DNA of 32,007 bases from Isotricha intestinalis (lineage: Eukaryota > Ciliophora > Litostomatea > Vestibuliferida > Isotrichidae): assembly GCA_023807065.1 (NCBI GenBank), contig JAJJLU010000553.1:1-32007 (forward strand), read 5' to 3'. The number at the start of each line of letters is the position of its first letter. Position 1 is the stretch's first letter. The position numbers and the translations under genes are program-made. Of this stretch, positions 10,601-19,235 are shown piece by piece. Below the pieces are notes generated by a model. The model made no database searches. It was not told the origin of the DNA and saw only the letters and a program-made list of their open reading frames with translations.

Positions 10601-12201
10601 AAGAAATCAACTTATTAAATATACAAAAAAATAAAGAAAATACATTAGAAGAAGTTATTTCATTTAATATAATGAAAGAAGAAAATAAAAAAGATAAAAA
10701 CAAAGAAGAAAAAAATAAAGAGGGAAAAAAGAAAGAAGAAGAAAAAAAAATTAAAGAAAATAATAATTTTATAATAAGTAATTTACATTTAAATTATTTA
10801 CCTAAAAAAATAGAAAAACAAAATAAAGAAAATTTAATAAATCAAATAATAAAAATATGGATTAATCTACCAACAAAAATATCTAAATATATATCAAATT
10901 ATAATAAATCTTATGTTTTTCATACATTAATTAATTATATGAAAGCTCTTAAAAAGAAAAATAAAATAAATAAAAATATGAAAAAACTTTTAGTAAAATT
11001 TGTAAATAAAAAAAACATATCTACAAAAACAAATTATTTTTCTAAATATAAAGAAATAATAAAAATAGAAAAAATTATTGAAAAATATTCAAATCAAAAA
11101 AAACAAATTAAAAAAAAACTTAAAAAATCAAATAAAGAAAAAAAAAATGAAGAAAAAAATAATGAAAAGAATGAAGAAAATGAAGAAGAAAAGAATTATC
11201 ATCATAATAGATTAATTAAATCATCAAATTTTAATTTTTCAACAGAAAAAAAATCAGAAGAAAATGCATTAAAATTTAGCAATGATTTTTTAATAAAATC
11301 AACTAATTTTCAAGAAGAAAAAAATTTAAAAAAAGGATTATTAAATTTGGATAGAAGAACATCTCAAGATTTTTCAAAAAAAATTGTTCCTTTAAAAACT
11401 TTGAAAGTTAATAGTTCAAGAAGAAAAACTCATTTTTACACTAATAAATTAAATAATCCTTTATATAATTCTACTAGAATTGTTTTAAAAAAAAAACCAA
11501 TTTCTTTTGTTTCAGAAGTTAAAAATAGTTATTTAGAAAATTTAATTAAAATAAAAGATAATCAAAATAAAAAAAAATGCTTTATTTATTGGAAAAATAA
11601 TTCAAATTTAAATCAATTATTTACATTTAGACAAAAAGAAAGTTTAAATAAAAATAAGATTAAAGTAAAAAAGTCTAAAAGACAATTAAGAATAAAATAT
11701 GTTAAAAAAAAAAAAGATAATAATGTATTAAAAGATAATTCAAATTCTTTGAGTTCGGATAATTGTTCAAAAGCTTATAAACAAATGAAAATTACACATA
11801 AAATTTTTGATGGAAGTGGAGAAATAACTTCAATTAATGCAAGTAGATCTTCTAAAGTAAGTGAAAACTTTACAAATATTTTTGATGATTTAACTATTAA
11901 AGATTCTATTATTTTAGATAGATTTATGAATGTCAATAAAATTTATTTAAGAAATAATAAATATAATTCTTTTAATATATGGAAAAATAATGTTGTTAAA
12001 TTAAGAAGAAAAAGTAGAAAAATTGCTTCAAATAAAAAAAATTTAGTAAAATATTTATTAATGATGATGATTTATAATTTTACTTATTTAGAACCTTTGA
12101 AAAAATCACTTGATAATAGAAAGGATTATTTACTTGGAAAAAGTTTATTTATTTGGTATAGGCATTTATATTGTTTCCATAAAAATAATAATATTGATTA
12201 A
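7639..12201 (+). CDS. Giant low-complexity IQ-motif protein with internal repeats; possible Sfi1-like cytoskeletal scaffold
   Basis: 1520 residues, intronless, strongly basic, Lys/Asn/Ile-rich. Residues 233-243 are a textbook IQ motif (IQKFIRGFLFR), predicting calmodulin or centrin binding. Residues ~770-1018 hold a degenerate tandem array based on EEVISFNIINEKIKKENK. The C-terminal third has widely spaced aromatic motifs, IKIWINL (W1074), FIYWKNN (W1318), FNIWKNN (W1448) and FIWYRH (W1506), in helical basic surroundings, reminiscent of the hydrophobic-x-x-W repeats of Sfi1-type centrin-binding scaffolds. Residues ~1100-1160 are almost wholly Lys/Glu and likely a single charged helix. Known: IQ and Sfi1 repeats bind EF-hand proteins at basal bodies and the cortex. 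Inferred: this is a structural protein of that kind. No enzymatic domain is visible. ATG is preceded by the usual A-rich context. Confidence 0.7.
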   Translation: MINGKQKNQISKLKNSISNVFSSFTSNANNMNLLGIKHNKSKSIKTNTKILGKTDSNKTSKSKKIIYRNNISQSINLENSFLNNNDKVYKTFDHLNNNLKNIIFNPITLENEEKGSSFKKENKKKIQKTRLIKQQKQKLKENKLNNNKNVNKNNSKNILNFHRCKSENDLKKIQNYSPTYYGYKITFPSNILKSQSNDFKKQNNINNKEEESQKILSVKVVYYLEYIEKIILIQKFIRGFLFRKTIKILKSKLEDFSNHINSIIFIYSNLSKKFFLNSLKLYSQNILYKTLIKPVLNEKITISNLDKNENNWYNNSYNIEDNKQNIINKRNNNDNIILGLHKKTLSPNISSSNSNLITKTFNTEFISSKISERQLRIENVFDLQIISKNKKENFAKYKELYMNALKENEQLIAQLKQKYKSSQSVKMNNKKNINDKRDYEINSKLNEINIINGMILKNINYDKEINDGKITNNIYKINNINSINNDNDFNYNQIQNKLKAYNQSTCFLVDKNISNSSPTLITMDNTLSSNRKGKFFKDILAVSQNINFKLESVNPNKKLSVNKLSSFYIQYNKISSFKSLSIIKEKENNIKSNQKNKSFNNLEIYNNMFYTLNNNNKQNKKISILKSNFSIINNKKKDYFEIKNLNEFSILQNTKYQFQIEQNKYFLIKNDENKKKFQNIFESKIQSIFYESLKSKNKKLEISKENNVSIQLKNNSRKKDENIFQINSNTPINVFGVKKFIFLNQNNEIFKNNFELISKKEKIKKENIPEETISLNIINEKIQKENKQEEVISFNIIKEKIKKEIKQEEVISFNLINEKNKKENKLEDIISFNIINEKIKKENQAENTISFEITKKENKPNEVIKDIKNINNYEKNTKKKETIKSFSIIKTEKNNEKKISFKKTNKDNITETIIEKVIFLNIINKKINKEEINSFKKLKEENIHEEVISFNISKANKNNEEKKNNNILEVVISFNIIKEEKQIKNINKEINLLNIQKNKENTLEEVISFNIMKEENKKDKNKEEKNKEGKKKEEEKKIKENNNFIISNLHLNYLPKKIEKQNKENLINQIIKIWINLPTKISKYISNYNKSYVFHTLINYMKALKKKNKINKNMKKLLVKFVNKKNISTKTNYFSKYKEIIKIEKIIEKYSNQKKQIKKKLKKSNKEKKNEEKNNEKNEENEEEKNYHHNRLIKSSNFNFSTEKKSEENALKFSNDFLIKSTNFQEEKNLKKGLLNLDRRTSQDFSKKIVPLKTLKVNSSRRKTHFYTNKLNNPLYNSTRIVLKKKPISFVSEVKNSYLENLIKIKDNQNKKKCFIYWKNNSNLNQLFTFRQKESLNKNKIKVKKSKRQLRIKYVKKKKDNNVLKDNSNSLSSDNCSKAYKQMKITHKIFDGSGEITSINASRSSKVSENFTNIFDDLTIKDSIILDRFMNVNKIYLRNNKYNSFNIWKNNVVKLRRKSRKIASNKKNLVKYLLMMMIYNFTYLEPLKKSLDNRKDYLLGKSLFIWYRHLYCFHKNNNID
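9946..10690 (+). repeat. Degenerate protein-coding tandem repeat, unit about EEVISFNIINEKIKKENK
   Basis: Within the giant protein, a core E-E-V-I-S-F-N-I-I recurs about nine to ten times over ~249 residues. The first four or five copies are close and spaced 19-22 residues (ETISLNII, EVISFNII, EVISFNLI, DIISFNII, NTISFEI). Later copies are separated by variable Lys/Asn/Glu linkers (KVIFLNII, EVISFNIS, VVISFNII, EVISFNIM). The alternating hydrophobic core flanked by charged linkers suggests repeated short linear motifs rather than a folded solenoid. Confidence 0.75.
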
Positions 12202-13158
12202 AATTATTTTTTTTAACATATATTTTTTGGTGGTAATATTAATAATATATGATGATTATATATATATATTGTATATATATTTCTTTTTTGATTATTTTTT
12301 GATTTTTTTATTATTAAATAATAATTTTACGTTTCATAAAATAAAAAATAAATTATAATATATTTTTTTAAAATATTATTTTAATTAATCCTAATTTATA
12401 ATTTAGAAATCAACAAATTGCTAATTTAAAAAAAATATAAAATTAATTTATTTAAAATGATTTAATTAATCATCTTTCCTTCCATAAAATAGAATATAAA
12501 CATAATTATTGATATATAAATTTCTTAATTTTTCATCATTTTATAAATTCTAATTTTCATATTTTGAAAATAGAAATTTAAGGTCAATTACTATATCTAC
12601 CATAATTTTGAAAATTGTATAAATTATATTAATCATTATTCATTATCTATTCAAACAATTTAATGATTTTTTATGATTTCAATTGACTATATTTTTTGTT
12701 CTTCATTTTTTTAATATTTTTAAAATTTAGAAAATTTAAATAATTCTTTTATTTGATAAAATAAAATTTTACATCTTTTACAATAATTTAAATATATTTT
12801 TTTGAGTAATAAATTAAAAATCTTGGAAATTATAAAAAATATGAAAATATGAGAAAAAAATTTTTATTAGAAAATTTTTTCGTTTGAATTTACTTGATGC
12901 ATATTTTAATATATTATTTTCTTATTAATATTTTATGATATATTATTCTAAATGTTAGAAAGTATATTTATAACTTATAAAATGGTGATAATTTAAGAAA
13001 ACTTTTGATATTGATTATTAATAATAATTTCAAAATATACTATAATAAAAACAAAAATATATGTTAAAATTAAATAATATTTTTTAAATAATATATTAAT
13101 TTTAAAAACAAAAAAAAATAAAAAAAACGAAACATCTAAAATTAAAAAAAAAGTTTAA
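12202..13158. other. Convergent intergenic region, nothing recognised
   Basis: About 950 bp between the 3' ends of the IQ-protein gene and the transporter gene. It is nearly all A/T with scattered stops in every frame. An 82-codon frame at 12110-12358 starts inside the IQ gene in another frame and has Ile/Tyr/Phe-only composition; not accepted. No RNA gene seen. Confidence 0.55.
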
Positions 13159-14934
13159 TTAATCATTTTTTCCTTGATCTTCATTTTGATTTTTTTTTCT
13201 TCTCTTTTCTTTTTTCTTTTTCTTTTCTTCTTCAACTTCTTTAATAGTTTCAGGAAGATTTTTTCCTAAAGTTTCTTCAAGAAATAAAAATAAAAAAGAG
13301 CAAATTCCAGTTAATATAGCATAAACTAAATAAATGACTCTTCTAGGTAAATATTCAATAACAAGAGGAACAACAATTCCTCCAATATTACCCATAGTAG
13401 CATTTAATCCAAATCCAATATGTCTAATTACAGTAGGATAAATTTCTAAGCAATAAGTGAAAAATAAACTATAAGGAATAGCAACGAAAAAATGAACAAT
13501 GAAATAAAATATTATTGATAAAGTATCATAATTAATAAAAATTAGTAATATAATTAAAAATATTGTTGAAAATATGTAACTATATATTCCTGTTTTTTTT
13601 CTTCCAAAATATTTAATTTCAATTATAATTGGACCAACTATATAAGAAATAATATCTGAACTATAACCAATTATACCATTAATATAAATGTTTCCAGGAA
13701 GTGATTTAATTCCAATATTTAATCCAGAATAAATTCCTTGATTAAAAAACCATATTATACTCATAATAATAAATTTATATCTTATTGAAGGATATTTTAT
13801 TAAAGCCAAATATGAAATTTTTGATTTTTTTTTCTTTTCTTTTTTATTTGTTTTGTCGTTGTTTTTTTCTCGTTCTTTATTTATTTGTAATTCATCCAAA
13901 GGATTCATGATTTGTATTCTTTCTGATGATTTACTATTATCTCTTTCAGATCCTTTCATTATATTATTATTCATTATTAATATTAAATTTGGATTTCTTA
14001 GATTTTCTTCTTCTTGAAAATTTTCATTATTTTCATCACTTTCTTCAGTTTCATTTTCTTTATTAGAATAATCAAATTCAAATCCTTTCAATTTCTCTAA
14101 AATTTTTATATATTCATCTTCTTGGATTTTTTTAGTAAATTCTTCATATTTCCCATTAAATTTACTAATTTTTTTAACTGTTTCAATAAAATCTTCAAAA
14201 TTTTTGTTTAAGCAAGTTCTTGGAGCTTCAGCAACTAAAAACAAAGAAATAATACATAAAACAACTAATAAAATAATACATATTAAAAAAATATATTTCC
14301 AATTATTGATATTCATAAATAATAAACTATAAAAAATTCCACAAATTGAAAAACCAAAATTCAAAATTCCACCAAATATTCCTCTTAAATGATTAATAGT
14401 GACTTCTTGAGTTAAAGTTAAAGAAGAATAACAAGTTAAATTACATCCAATATTACCTAAAATTAATATACCAAAATAAAATATATATTCATTGATAAAA
14501 ATACTTAATGTCATAAAAACGATTAATAATAAAGTTCCAAACATTAAAATTTTTTTCTGTGATAAAAACTTAGAAAAAATAGGATATAAAATTGCTCCTA
14601 AAGTATTTCCAGTAAAAGTAAAACTACCAATTAATCCAGTTAGAAATTTTGAACATTCTAATTTTTGTTCTATTACCCATGAATTATTAAAATATTTTAC
14701 TATTTCATAATTCATTTCTTTATTTTCACATATATCATATGATATTGATTCTACTTTTGTTTCTCCTGAATCTTTATCATAATATGATATTAAATATGTT
14801 TGTTCTAAATATGGTAAAGTTATTGAAAAAAAATTTATATTTATCCAAAATAAAAATGATAATGTAACAATAAAAAATTGATATCTGTTTTTATTTCCTG
14901 CTAATGCTATTATTTTTTCTAAATCTTCTTCCAT
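13159..14934 (-). CDS. SLC22-like (organic ion) major facilitator transporter
   Basis: 591 residues from the first ATG at 14934. Twelve membrane segments can be traced. The SLC22 layout is visible: a large first extracellular loop with Cys residues and Trp between TM1 and TM2 (~45-100), ECSKFLTGLIGSF entering TM2, and AEAPRTCL after TM6 (the APRxL-type motif). The second half has FGRKKTGIY, then CLEIYPTVIRHIGFG (matching the family's E-x-Y-P-T-x-x-R-x-x-G-x-G before TM11), and ETLGKNLPETIKEVEE after TM12. The first GxLxDRxGRR loop is degenerate (PIFSKFLSQKKIL). A ~130-residue acidic, Asn-rich insert sits in the TM6-TM7 cytosolic loop and a Lys-rich tail ends the protein. Family members move organic cations, anions or zwitterions; the substrate here cannot be read from sequence. 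Confidence 0.88.
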   Translation of the reverse strand: MEEDLEKIIALAGNKNRYQFFIVTLSFLFWININFFSITLPYLEQTYLISYYDKDSGETKVESISYDICENKEMNYEIVKYFNNSWVIEQKLECSKFLTGLIGSFTFTGNTLGAILYPIFSKFLSQKKILMFGTLLLIVFMTLSIFINEYIFYFGILILGNIGCNLTCYSSLTLTQEVTINHLRGIFGGILNFGFSICGIFYSLLFMNINNWKYIFLICIILLVVLCIISLFLVAEAPRTCLNKNFEDFIETVKKISKFNGKYEEFTKKIQEDEYIKILEKLKGFEFDYSNKENETEESDENNENFQEEENLRNPNLILIMNNNIMKGSERDNSKSSERIQIMNPLDELQINKEREKNNDKTNKKEKKKKSKISYLALIKYPSIRYKFIIMSIIWFFNQGIYSGLNIGIKSLPGNIYINGIIGYSSDIISYIVGPIIIEIKYFGRKKTGIYSYIFSTIFLIILLIFINYDTLSIIFYFIVHFFVAIPYSLFFTYCLEIYPTVIRHIGFGLNATMGNIGGIVVPLVIEYLPRRVIYLVYAILTGICSFLFLFLEETLGKNLPETIKEVEEEKKKKKEKRRKKNQNEDQGKND

Positions 14935-15850
14935 TTTTACCAATTTTTTTCAATATTTATAAACAAAAATAACAAACAAAATGAAACATAAAATTATTAA
15001 AAGATAAATATTAAAAACCTGAATATATAGAAAAAATTAAAAAAAACAACAGATTAAAACCTAATTTTTCCATCAAATATATTTAAAATAATTGTGTTTT
15101 TTAAATAGTATTATGAATTAATTAGTTTAAATGTATTATATGTTTTTTGTATTCATATAAGAATTTTAAAAATTATTTTTAAAATAATTATTTTAAATCT
15201 TTAAAAAATAATTTTATTAAATAGTAGATAAATATTAAAAATATGGACATTAATGATTAAATATTAACTTCTTAGAATTAATGAATAAAACAGAAAAAAT
15301 AATGATTAGATAATGATAATTTAAATTGATAATCAAAAAATTCTCATATTATTATACAAAAAGGAAAAATAAAATCCTTTTAAATTTTTGACTAAAAAAT
15401 CAACATCAAAGAAATTAGTTTCTTTAAATTATTTAGTAAAAATTATATAAAAGGAATTTAATAATTGTAAATAGATTTACCAAAATTTTGATCACAAAAA
15501 ATAATTTCATATAAAGTCAAGAGTATAATATATGATTTATTAGAATATTTTTTAAAAGATATATATGAAAAAGAATAAATAAAAATAATACTAAATAAAA
15601 AAAATTCTTTTTAAAAGAAAAAAAATGTTTATGATGAAATATATATTTTTAAAATTTATGTAAATCTCAAAGTAATATAAATTATTCTAAAAGCTCTATT
15701 GTCTAAGAAGTGATTGGATTTAAAGTTTAATATGAAGAATTTTTTTGAAAAATATTTTTATTATAGAAGTATAATATAATAATCAGAAGAAGAAAAAACA
15801 ATTAAATAAAATATTTTAATATCTGAAAAGTATATTTACTAAAAAATAAT
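14935..15850. other. Intergenic region with possible decayed coding sequence
   Basis: Holds the transporter promoter (right of 14934) and the 3' side of the gene ending at 15851. On the plus strand, 15342-15850 can be read in one frame with protein-like stretches (KVKSIIYDLLEYFLKDIYEK at 15513-15572), broken by many TAA and two TGA. The stop density (about 15 in 170 codons) is close to what random DNA of this composition would give, so the case for a relic here is weak. Confidence 0.25.
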
Positions 15851-16480
15851 TTAAAAATGCTTTAATTTATTTTTTAAATTATTAAAATTATTAACTTTAA
15901 TATTATTAGAAGTTAAAAAAGTTTGTCCTCTTGTAGTTAAATTTTTATATTCAGGTAAACTAGTATAAAGTTTTTCAAGAAATGCATTATTACTTAAATT
16001 TCTGGATCTAGTTTGATTAACTAAAGTTCCTTTTTTACTTTTATTGTTGTTGTAATTTTCATATTTTTTCTCTGTTTTTTTTACAAATTCTTTAAAGCTT
16101 GTGACAGAATTTTGCTTTTTTCTTAAATTTCTTAAGAGAAAATCAGGGTTATTATTTTGATATTTATTATTAGATATTATTGGTTTATCTAAATCATTTA
16201 AATTAATATTTTTATTAATATCAAATTTTTTCCCTGTTATTAAATCGTATCTTGTTTTTAATAAATTACTTTGATTTGAATCTAAATTTAATGTATTTGA
16301 ATTTATAAATTTATTTTTATTATTATAAAAGGCATTATTTTTCTGATATCCTTTAAGTCTACTTGTATTACTTTTATTATTTAATGAATTTTCTTTTAAA
16401 ATATCATTAAATATTTGTTGATACTTTGTTAGATATTTTGGTTTATTATTTTCATATAAAATATTTCCTTCTGTATTCAT
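15851..16480 (-). CDS. Unassigned Asn/Lys-rich basic protein (209 aa)
   Basis: I do not recognise a family. No membrane segment or signal peptide. The composition is Asn-, Lys- and Leu-rich, but the ends are more regular (N-terminal NKPKYLTKYQQIFNDILKEN; C-terminal LEKLYTSLPEYKNLTTRGQ), suggesting conserved segments around a disordered middle. The middle contains LLKTRYDLITGKKFD; short Tyr-Asp/Asn-hydrophobic-hydrophobic-Thr/Ser-Gly motifs occur in several axonemal proteins, a weak hint only. The downstream-strand neighbour (16628-17758) has a similar KTRYSLLNL near its start. The gap between the two same-strand genes is 147 bp. ATG start and TAA stop are clear. Confidence 0.65.
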   Translation of the reverse strand: MNTEGNILYENNKPKYLTKYQQIFNDILKENSLNNKSNTSRLKGYQKNNAFYNNKNKFINSNTLNLDSNQSNLLKTRYDLITGKKFDINKNINLNDLDKPIISNNKYQNNNPDFLLRNLRKKQNSVTSFKEFVKKTEKKYENYNNNKSKKGTLVNQTRSRNLSNNAFLEKLYTSLPEYKNLTTRGQTFLTSNNIKVNNFNNLKNKLKHF

Positions 16481-16627
16481 TATATTAAATTATTATTTAA
16501 AATATATGAAAATAATTATTTAAAAATTTCAATATATTAATTAAAATTTTATTTCAAATATATTATTTTTTGTTTAATTTCTAATATTTAACCAAAAAAA
16601 AATATTTTACAAATAAGACCATATTAT

Positions 16628-17758
16628 TTATTTTTCCATATTTTTCATAGTTTCGTCAATATTATTAGTAACAAATTTTTTAATTTCATTAAATTTTACA
16701 TTAATAACATCTTGAATTTTATCCATTTGATTATTACTTTCACTAATTTTAATTGCTCCTTTATCATATTGAAAATTCATATAATATTTTGTTTTAGGAA
16801 AAGCACCTTTTGTAACTATATCTTCATCAAAATATTTAAATTCTTTAGATTTAGGAGCTTTTTTAAATTGATTATGATTTTTTTTTTTATTTTTATCAGA
16901 TTCAATAACAATTATTTTTTTTGAAAATAACATTTTATTTTTTTCTTTCTTAGGAAAATTAGCAGGAGCTAAATTTTGTAAATCTTGTGCTAAATCTTTT
17001 AATTTAACTTTATGAGGTTCTCCTTTAGCTTTTATAATTCTAATAGAATATTTTTTTTCTTTATTACTTTTGCAATAATTATCATCTGAAAAATCAGTTA
17101 AAATTCTTTCATTAAAATTATTATCGTTTCGAGAAAAATCATTTTTGAAATTATCTTTCATAGTATTTTCAAAAGAATTTTGACTTGAATTTATATTTGG
17201 AAAAAAACATTTTCCTCTTTTTCTTTTAGTATTAATTGGACTTATATCATATATAATTTTTTTCTTTTTTTTATTAATTCCATTTAAATTAGTAACAAAA
17301 GGAATATAATCTTTTTTTAAAGGACTTTTTTTATATAATCTTAATGTATTATTCCCACTTATTAAATAAGGATTTGAATTAAAAAAAAAAGTAGTTTTAG
17401 TTTTAACATGATTTTTTCTTCTATTTCTTTCATTTGTTAATTCTTGACTTAAAGAATAAGTATGATCGATGGAATCTAATTTTTTTTTTAAACCTGATTT
17501 ATTTATGTTTGAAAATATTTTATCATTATTTTTAATTATTCTATCAATTGATTTATTTCCTTGAATATATACATTATATTTTATGTCTTGATCTACTACT
17601 GGATAAGGAGTAAATTTTCTCCAATGAGAACCTGTTTCAATTTTATCTTTTTGATTTTGTTGATTTAAATTTAATAAACTATATCTTGTTTTTAATGCTA
17701 CTTCGTTTAAATAAAAATCGTCATTTAATTCTTTCATTGGATCATGATTATACTTCAT
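16628..17758 (-). CDS. Unassigned basic protein (376 aa) with conserved-looking ends
   Basis: No family recognised and no membrane segment. The N-terminal ~70 residues look structured (DPMKELNDDFYLNEVALKTR, then GSHWRKFTPYPVVDQDIKYN). The middle is Lys/Asn/Ser-rich with likely nuclear or nucleic-acid-binding basic clusters (KKKKK, KRKRGK). Residues ~230-265 (YSIRIIKAKGEPHKVKLKDL, then QNLAPANFPKK) and the C-terminus (ending FVTNNIDETMKNMEK) are again more ordered. An open frame of this length with regular codon use supports a real gene. It lies upstream of the 209-aa gene on the same strand and shares the short KTRY motif with it. Confidence 0.7.
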   Translation of the reverse strand: MKYNHDPMKELNDDFYLNEVALKTRYSLLNLNQQNQKDKIETGSHWRKFTPYPVVDQDIKYNVYIQGNKSIDRIIKNNDKIFSNINKSGLKKKLDSIDHTYSLSQELTNERNRRKNHVKTKTTFFFNSNPYLISGNNTLRLYKKSPLKKDYIPFVTNLNGINKKKKKIIYDISPINTKRKRGKCFFPNINSSQNSFENTMKDNFKNDFSRNDNNFNERILTDFSDDNYCKSNKEKKYSIRIIKAKGEPHKVKLKDLAQDLQNLAPANFPKKEKNKMLFSKKIIVIESDKNKKKNHNQFKKAPKSKEFKYFDEDIVTKGAFPKTKYYMNFQYDKGAIKISESNNQMDKIQDVINVKFNEIKKFVTNNIDETMKNMEK

Positions 17759-18008
17759 TTAAATTAAATATAATATTTGAAAGAGATAAAGTTTTATTTT
17801 TTTTAAATTAAAAATTTCTTCAAAAACATAAAATCTTCAAGAAAGTATAAAATGTAAAATAACTAAATTAAAAGAAATTTTAAACCTGTATAAATACAAA
17901 AATATTAAATTTTTAAAGAGGATTAGTTTAATTTAAATATTTAAAAAAAATAATTAAAAAATTATTTTAGTTTAATTTATCTGTCCGTCAACTTGCCTAT
18001 ATTTAATA
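17759..18008. other. Promoter-side gap of the 376-aa gene
   Basis: AT-rich spacer between the minus-strand gene start at 17758 and the probable relic at 18009. It should contain that gene's promoter. It includes a slightly GC-richer patch near 17979-18000 (TCTGTCCGTCAACTTGCC), without recognised function. Confidence 0.4.
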
Positions 18009-18332
18009 TTAAATTAAAGAAAGAAACCAAAGCTTTTCTTTGTTATTCTTTTTTAATCTTTGTCATTCTATAGTTAATATCTTAAAAAATCTCTTAATTA
18101 ATCTTATTACTTTATCATCTTTTTCAATTTCTTCTTTTTTTGTTTGAATAATTTTTAGAAGAATAGAAACATTTAATTATCTATCTTTTATTTTCATTTT
18201 TTACATCTAATTTTTTCAGGACATTCATTTATCTCTTATTTCTTTTAAATCTTTACATTAAAAATCAATATGTTTAATATTATTATTTTCTGTTTCAAAT
18301 AGTTTGTCTTCTCTAAAATATTCTTTATGATA
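18009..18332 (-). pseudogene. Probable decayed protein-coding gene fragment
   Basis: On the minus strand one frame runs 108 codons with seven internal stops and strongly coding-like blocks between them: YHKEYFREDKLFETENNNIK, then CKDLKEIRDK, then a 37-codon open block containing VSILLKIIQTKKEEIEKDDK and LIKRFFKILTIE, ending KEKLWFLSLI and TAA. A neighbouring frame supplies MNVLKKLDVKNENKR in the middle, consistent with frameshifts. The density of Glu/Lys/Asp codons and of amphipathic helix patterns is higher than expected for AT-rich spacer. No family is recognisable. It begins immediately downstream of the tRNA gene's terminator on the same strand. Confidence 0.4.
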
Positions 18333-18346
18333 TATATAAAAAAAAT

Positions 18347-18352
18347 AAAAAA
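18347..18352 (-). terminator. RNA polymerase III terminator of the tRNA gene
   Basis: On the transcribed strand the tRNA 3' end is followed after 3 nt by six T residues, then an A and a further run of eight T (18338-18345). Runs of four or more T are the standard Pol III stop. Confidence 0.8.
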
Positions 18353-18355
18353 TTA

Positions 18356-18426
18356 GGTCCTACCGAGATTCGAACTCGGATCAATGGATTCAAAGTCCAG
18401 TGTGCTCACCGTTACACCATAGAACC
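18356..18426 (-). tRNA. tRNA-Gln, anticodon UUG
   Basis: 71-nt cloverleaf with no intron and no encoded CCA, as in eukaryotic nuclear tRNAs. Acceptor stem GGTTCTA/TAGGACC pairs throughout (one G-U). The anticodon loop CTTTGAA gives UUG (genomic 18391-18393 complement), reading CAA, the dominant Gln codon here. The T arm CCGAG-TTCGAAT-CTCGG is perfect and supplies a good B box; TGGTGTAACGG supplies the A box. Sequence closely matches the eukaryotic tRNA-Gln(UUG) consensus. One oddity is a C-U apposition (27-43) closing the top of the anticodon stem. Because UUG normally decodes CAA and not UAA, it is consistent with the standard code seen in the genes. Confidence 0.95.
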
Positions 18427-19157
18427 GTTCTATAATTATAAATTATTAAAAAAATATAAAACTATTTGAAAATTCTTATAAAAGATAAAAATTTTAAATG
18501 AATAAAATTAAGTAAAAAATAACATGGAAAATTATATTATTCAGATTCATTATCTACTTATGAAAAAAATTGAGATAAATAGATTTATTTAAGATTTTTA
18601 TTGTCATAAAAAAATAGATAAGTATCATTGGAGTATTAGATACAAGTAAACAATAAAGCAAAAGATAAAATAATTCAAAGTTAATAGATTTTTCCTACAA
18701 TCAGAAAATTTTCAGGAGAATAAAGTTGTTTCTTTAAAACCTAGATTTCATAGAAAATTTGTAAAAAAATTAATGTTCTTCTTAATTTTATATGAGAAAT
18801 TTTGTAATAAAGTTATTACTAGTGTCTATTTTTAAAAAATATTGAAATTTTTCGTTTTTGTTTATAAAAAGAAGCTTTTGAAAATTATTTATTGATTCGT
18901 TGCAAAAAATATTTTCTTCTTTTTCCATTTTTTTATTAACATTTAAAATTTGTATTAAATCTATTTAATTTTGTTTCAAATTAAAATTTAATTTTTTATT
19001 TTTTATTTTAATTAAAATAAAATGTATTTTTTTTATAACAAAAATTATATTTATAAGATAAATTTAATTTATTAAAATACAATATTAAAAAAATAATAAT
19101 AAAATATAATAATAATATTATTTTTATTATAAAAAACATTAATAATAATATATTATA
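18427..19157. other. Gap between tRNA and Asn-rich gene; possible relic
   Basis: No intact gene on either strand. A plus-strand patch around 18614-18790 is protein-like (IIGVLDTSKQ, then NNSKLIDFSYNQKIFRRIKL) but broken by TAA codons. The last 150 bp become TAA/AAT-rich and merge into the microsatellite. An in-frame TAA at 19146 closes the frame of the next gene upstream of the Asn run. Confidence 0.3.
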
Positions 19158-19217
<60 letters not shown>

Positions 19218-19235
19218 TATAATAATAATAATAAT

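Noticed and set aside
10467..10703. 78-codon minus frame opposite the EEVISFN repeats, with repeated LNEITSS
   Set aside because: It is the mirror of the coding repeat on the other strand and carries no independent signal.
12110..12358. 82-codon plus frame overlapping the end of the IQ-protein gene
   Set aside because: Starts inside the larger gene in another frame and continues into simple AT sequence with only Ile/Tyr/Phe codons.
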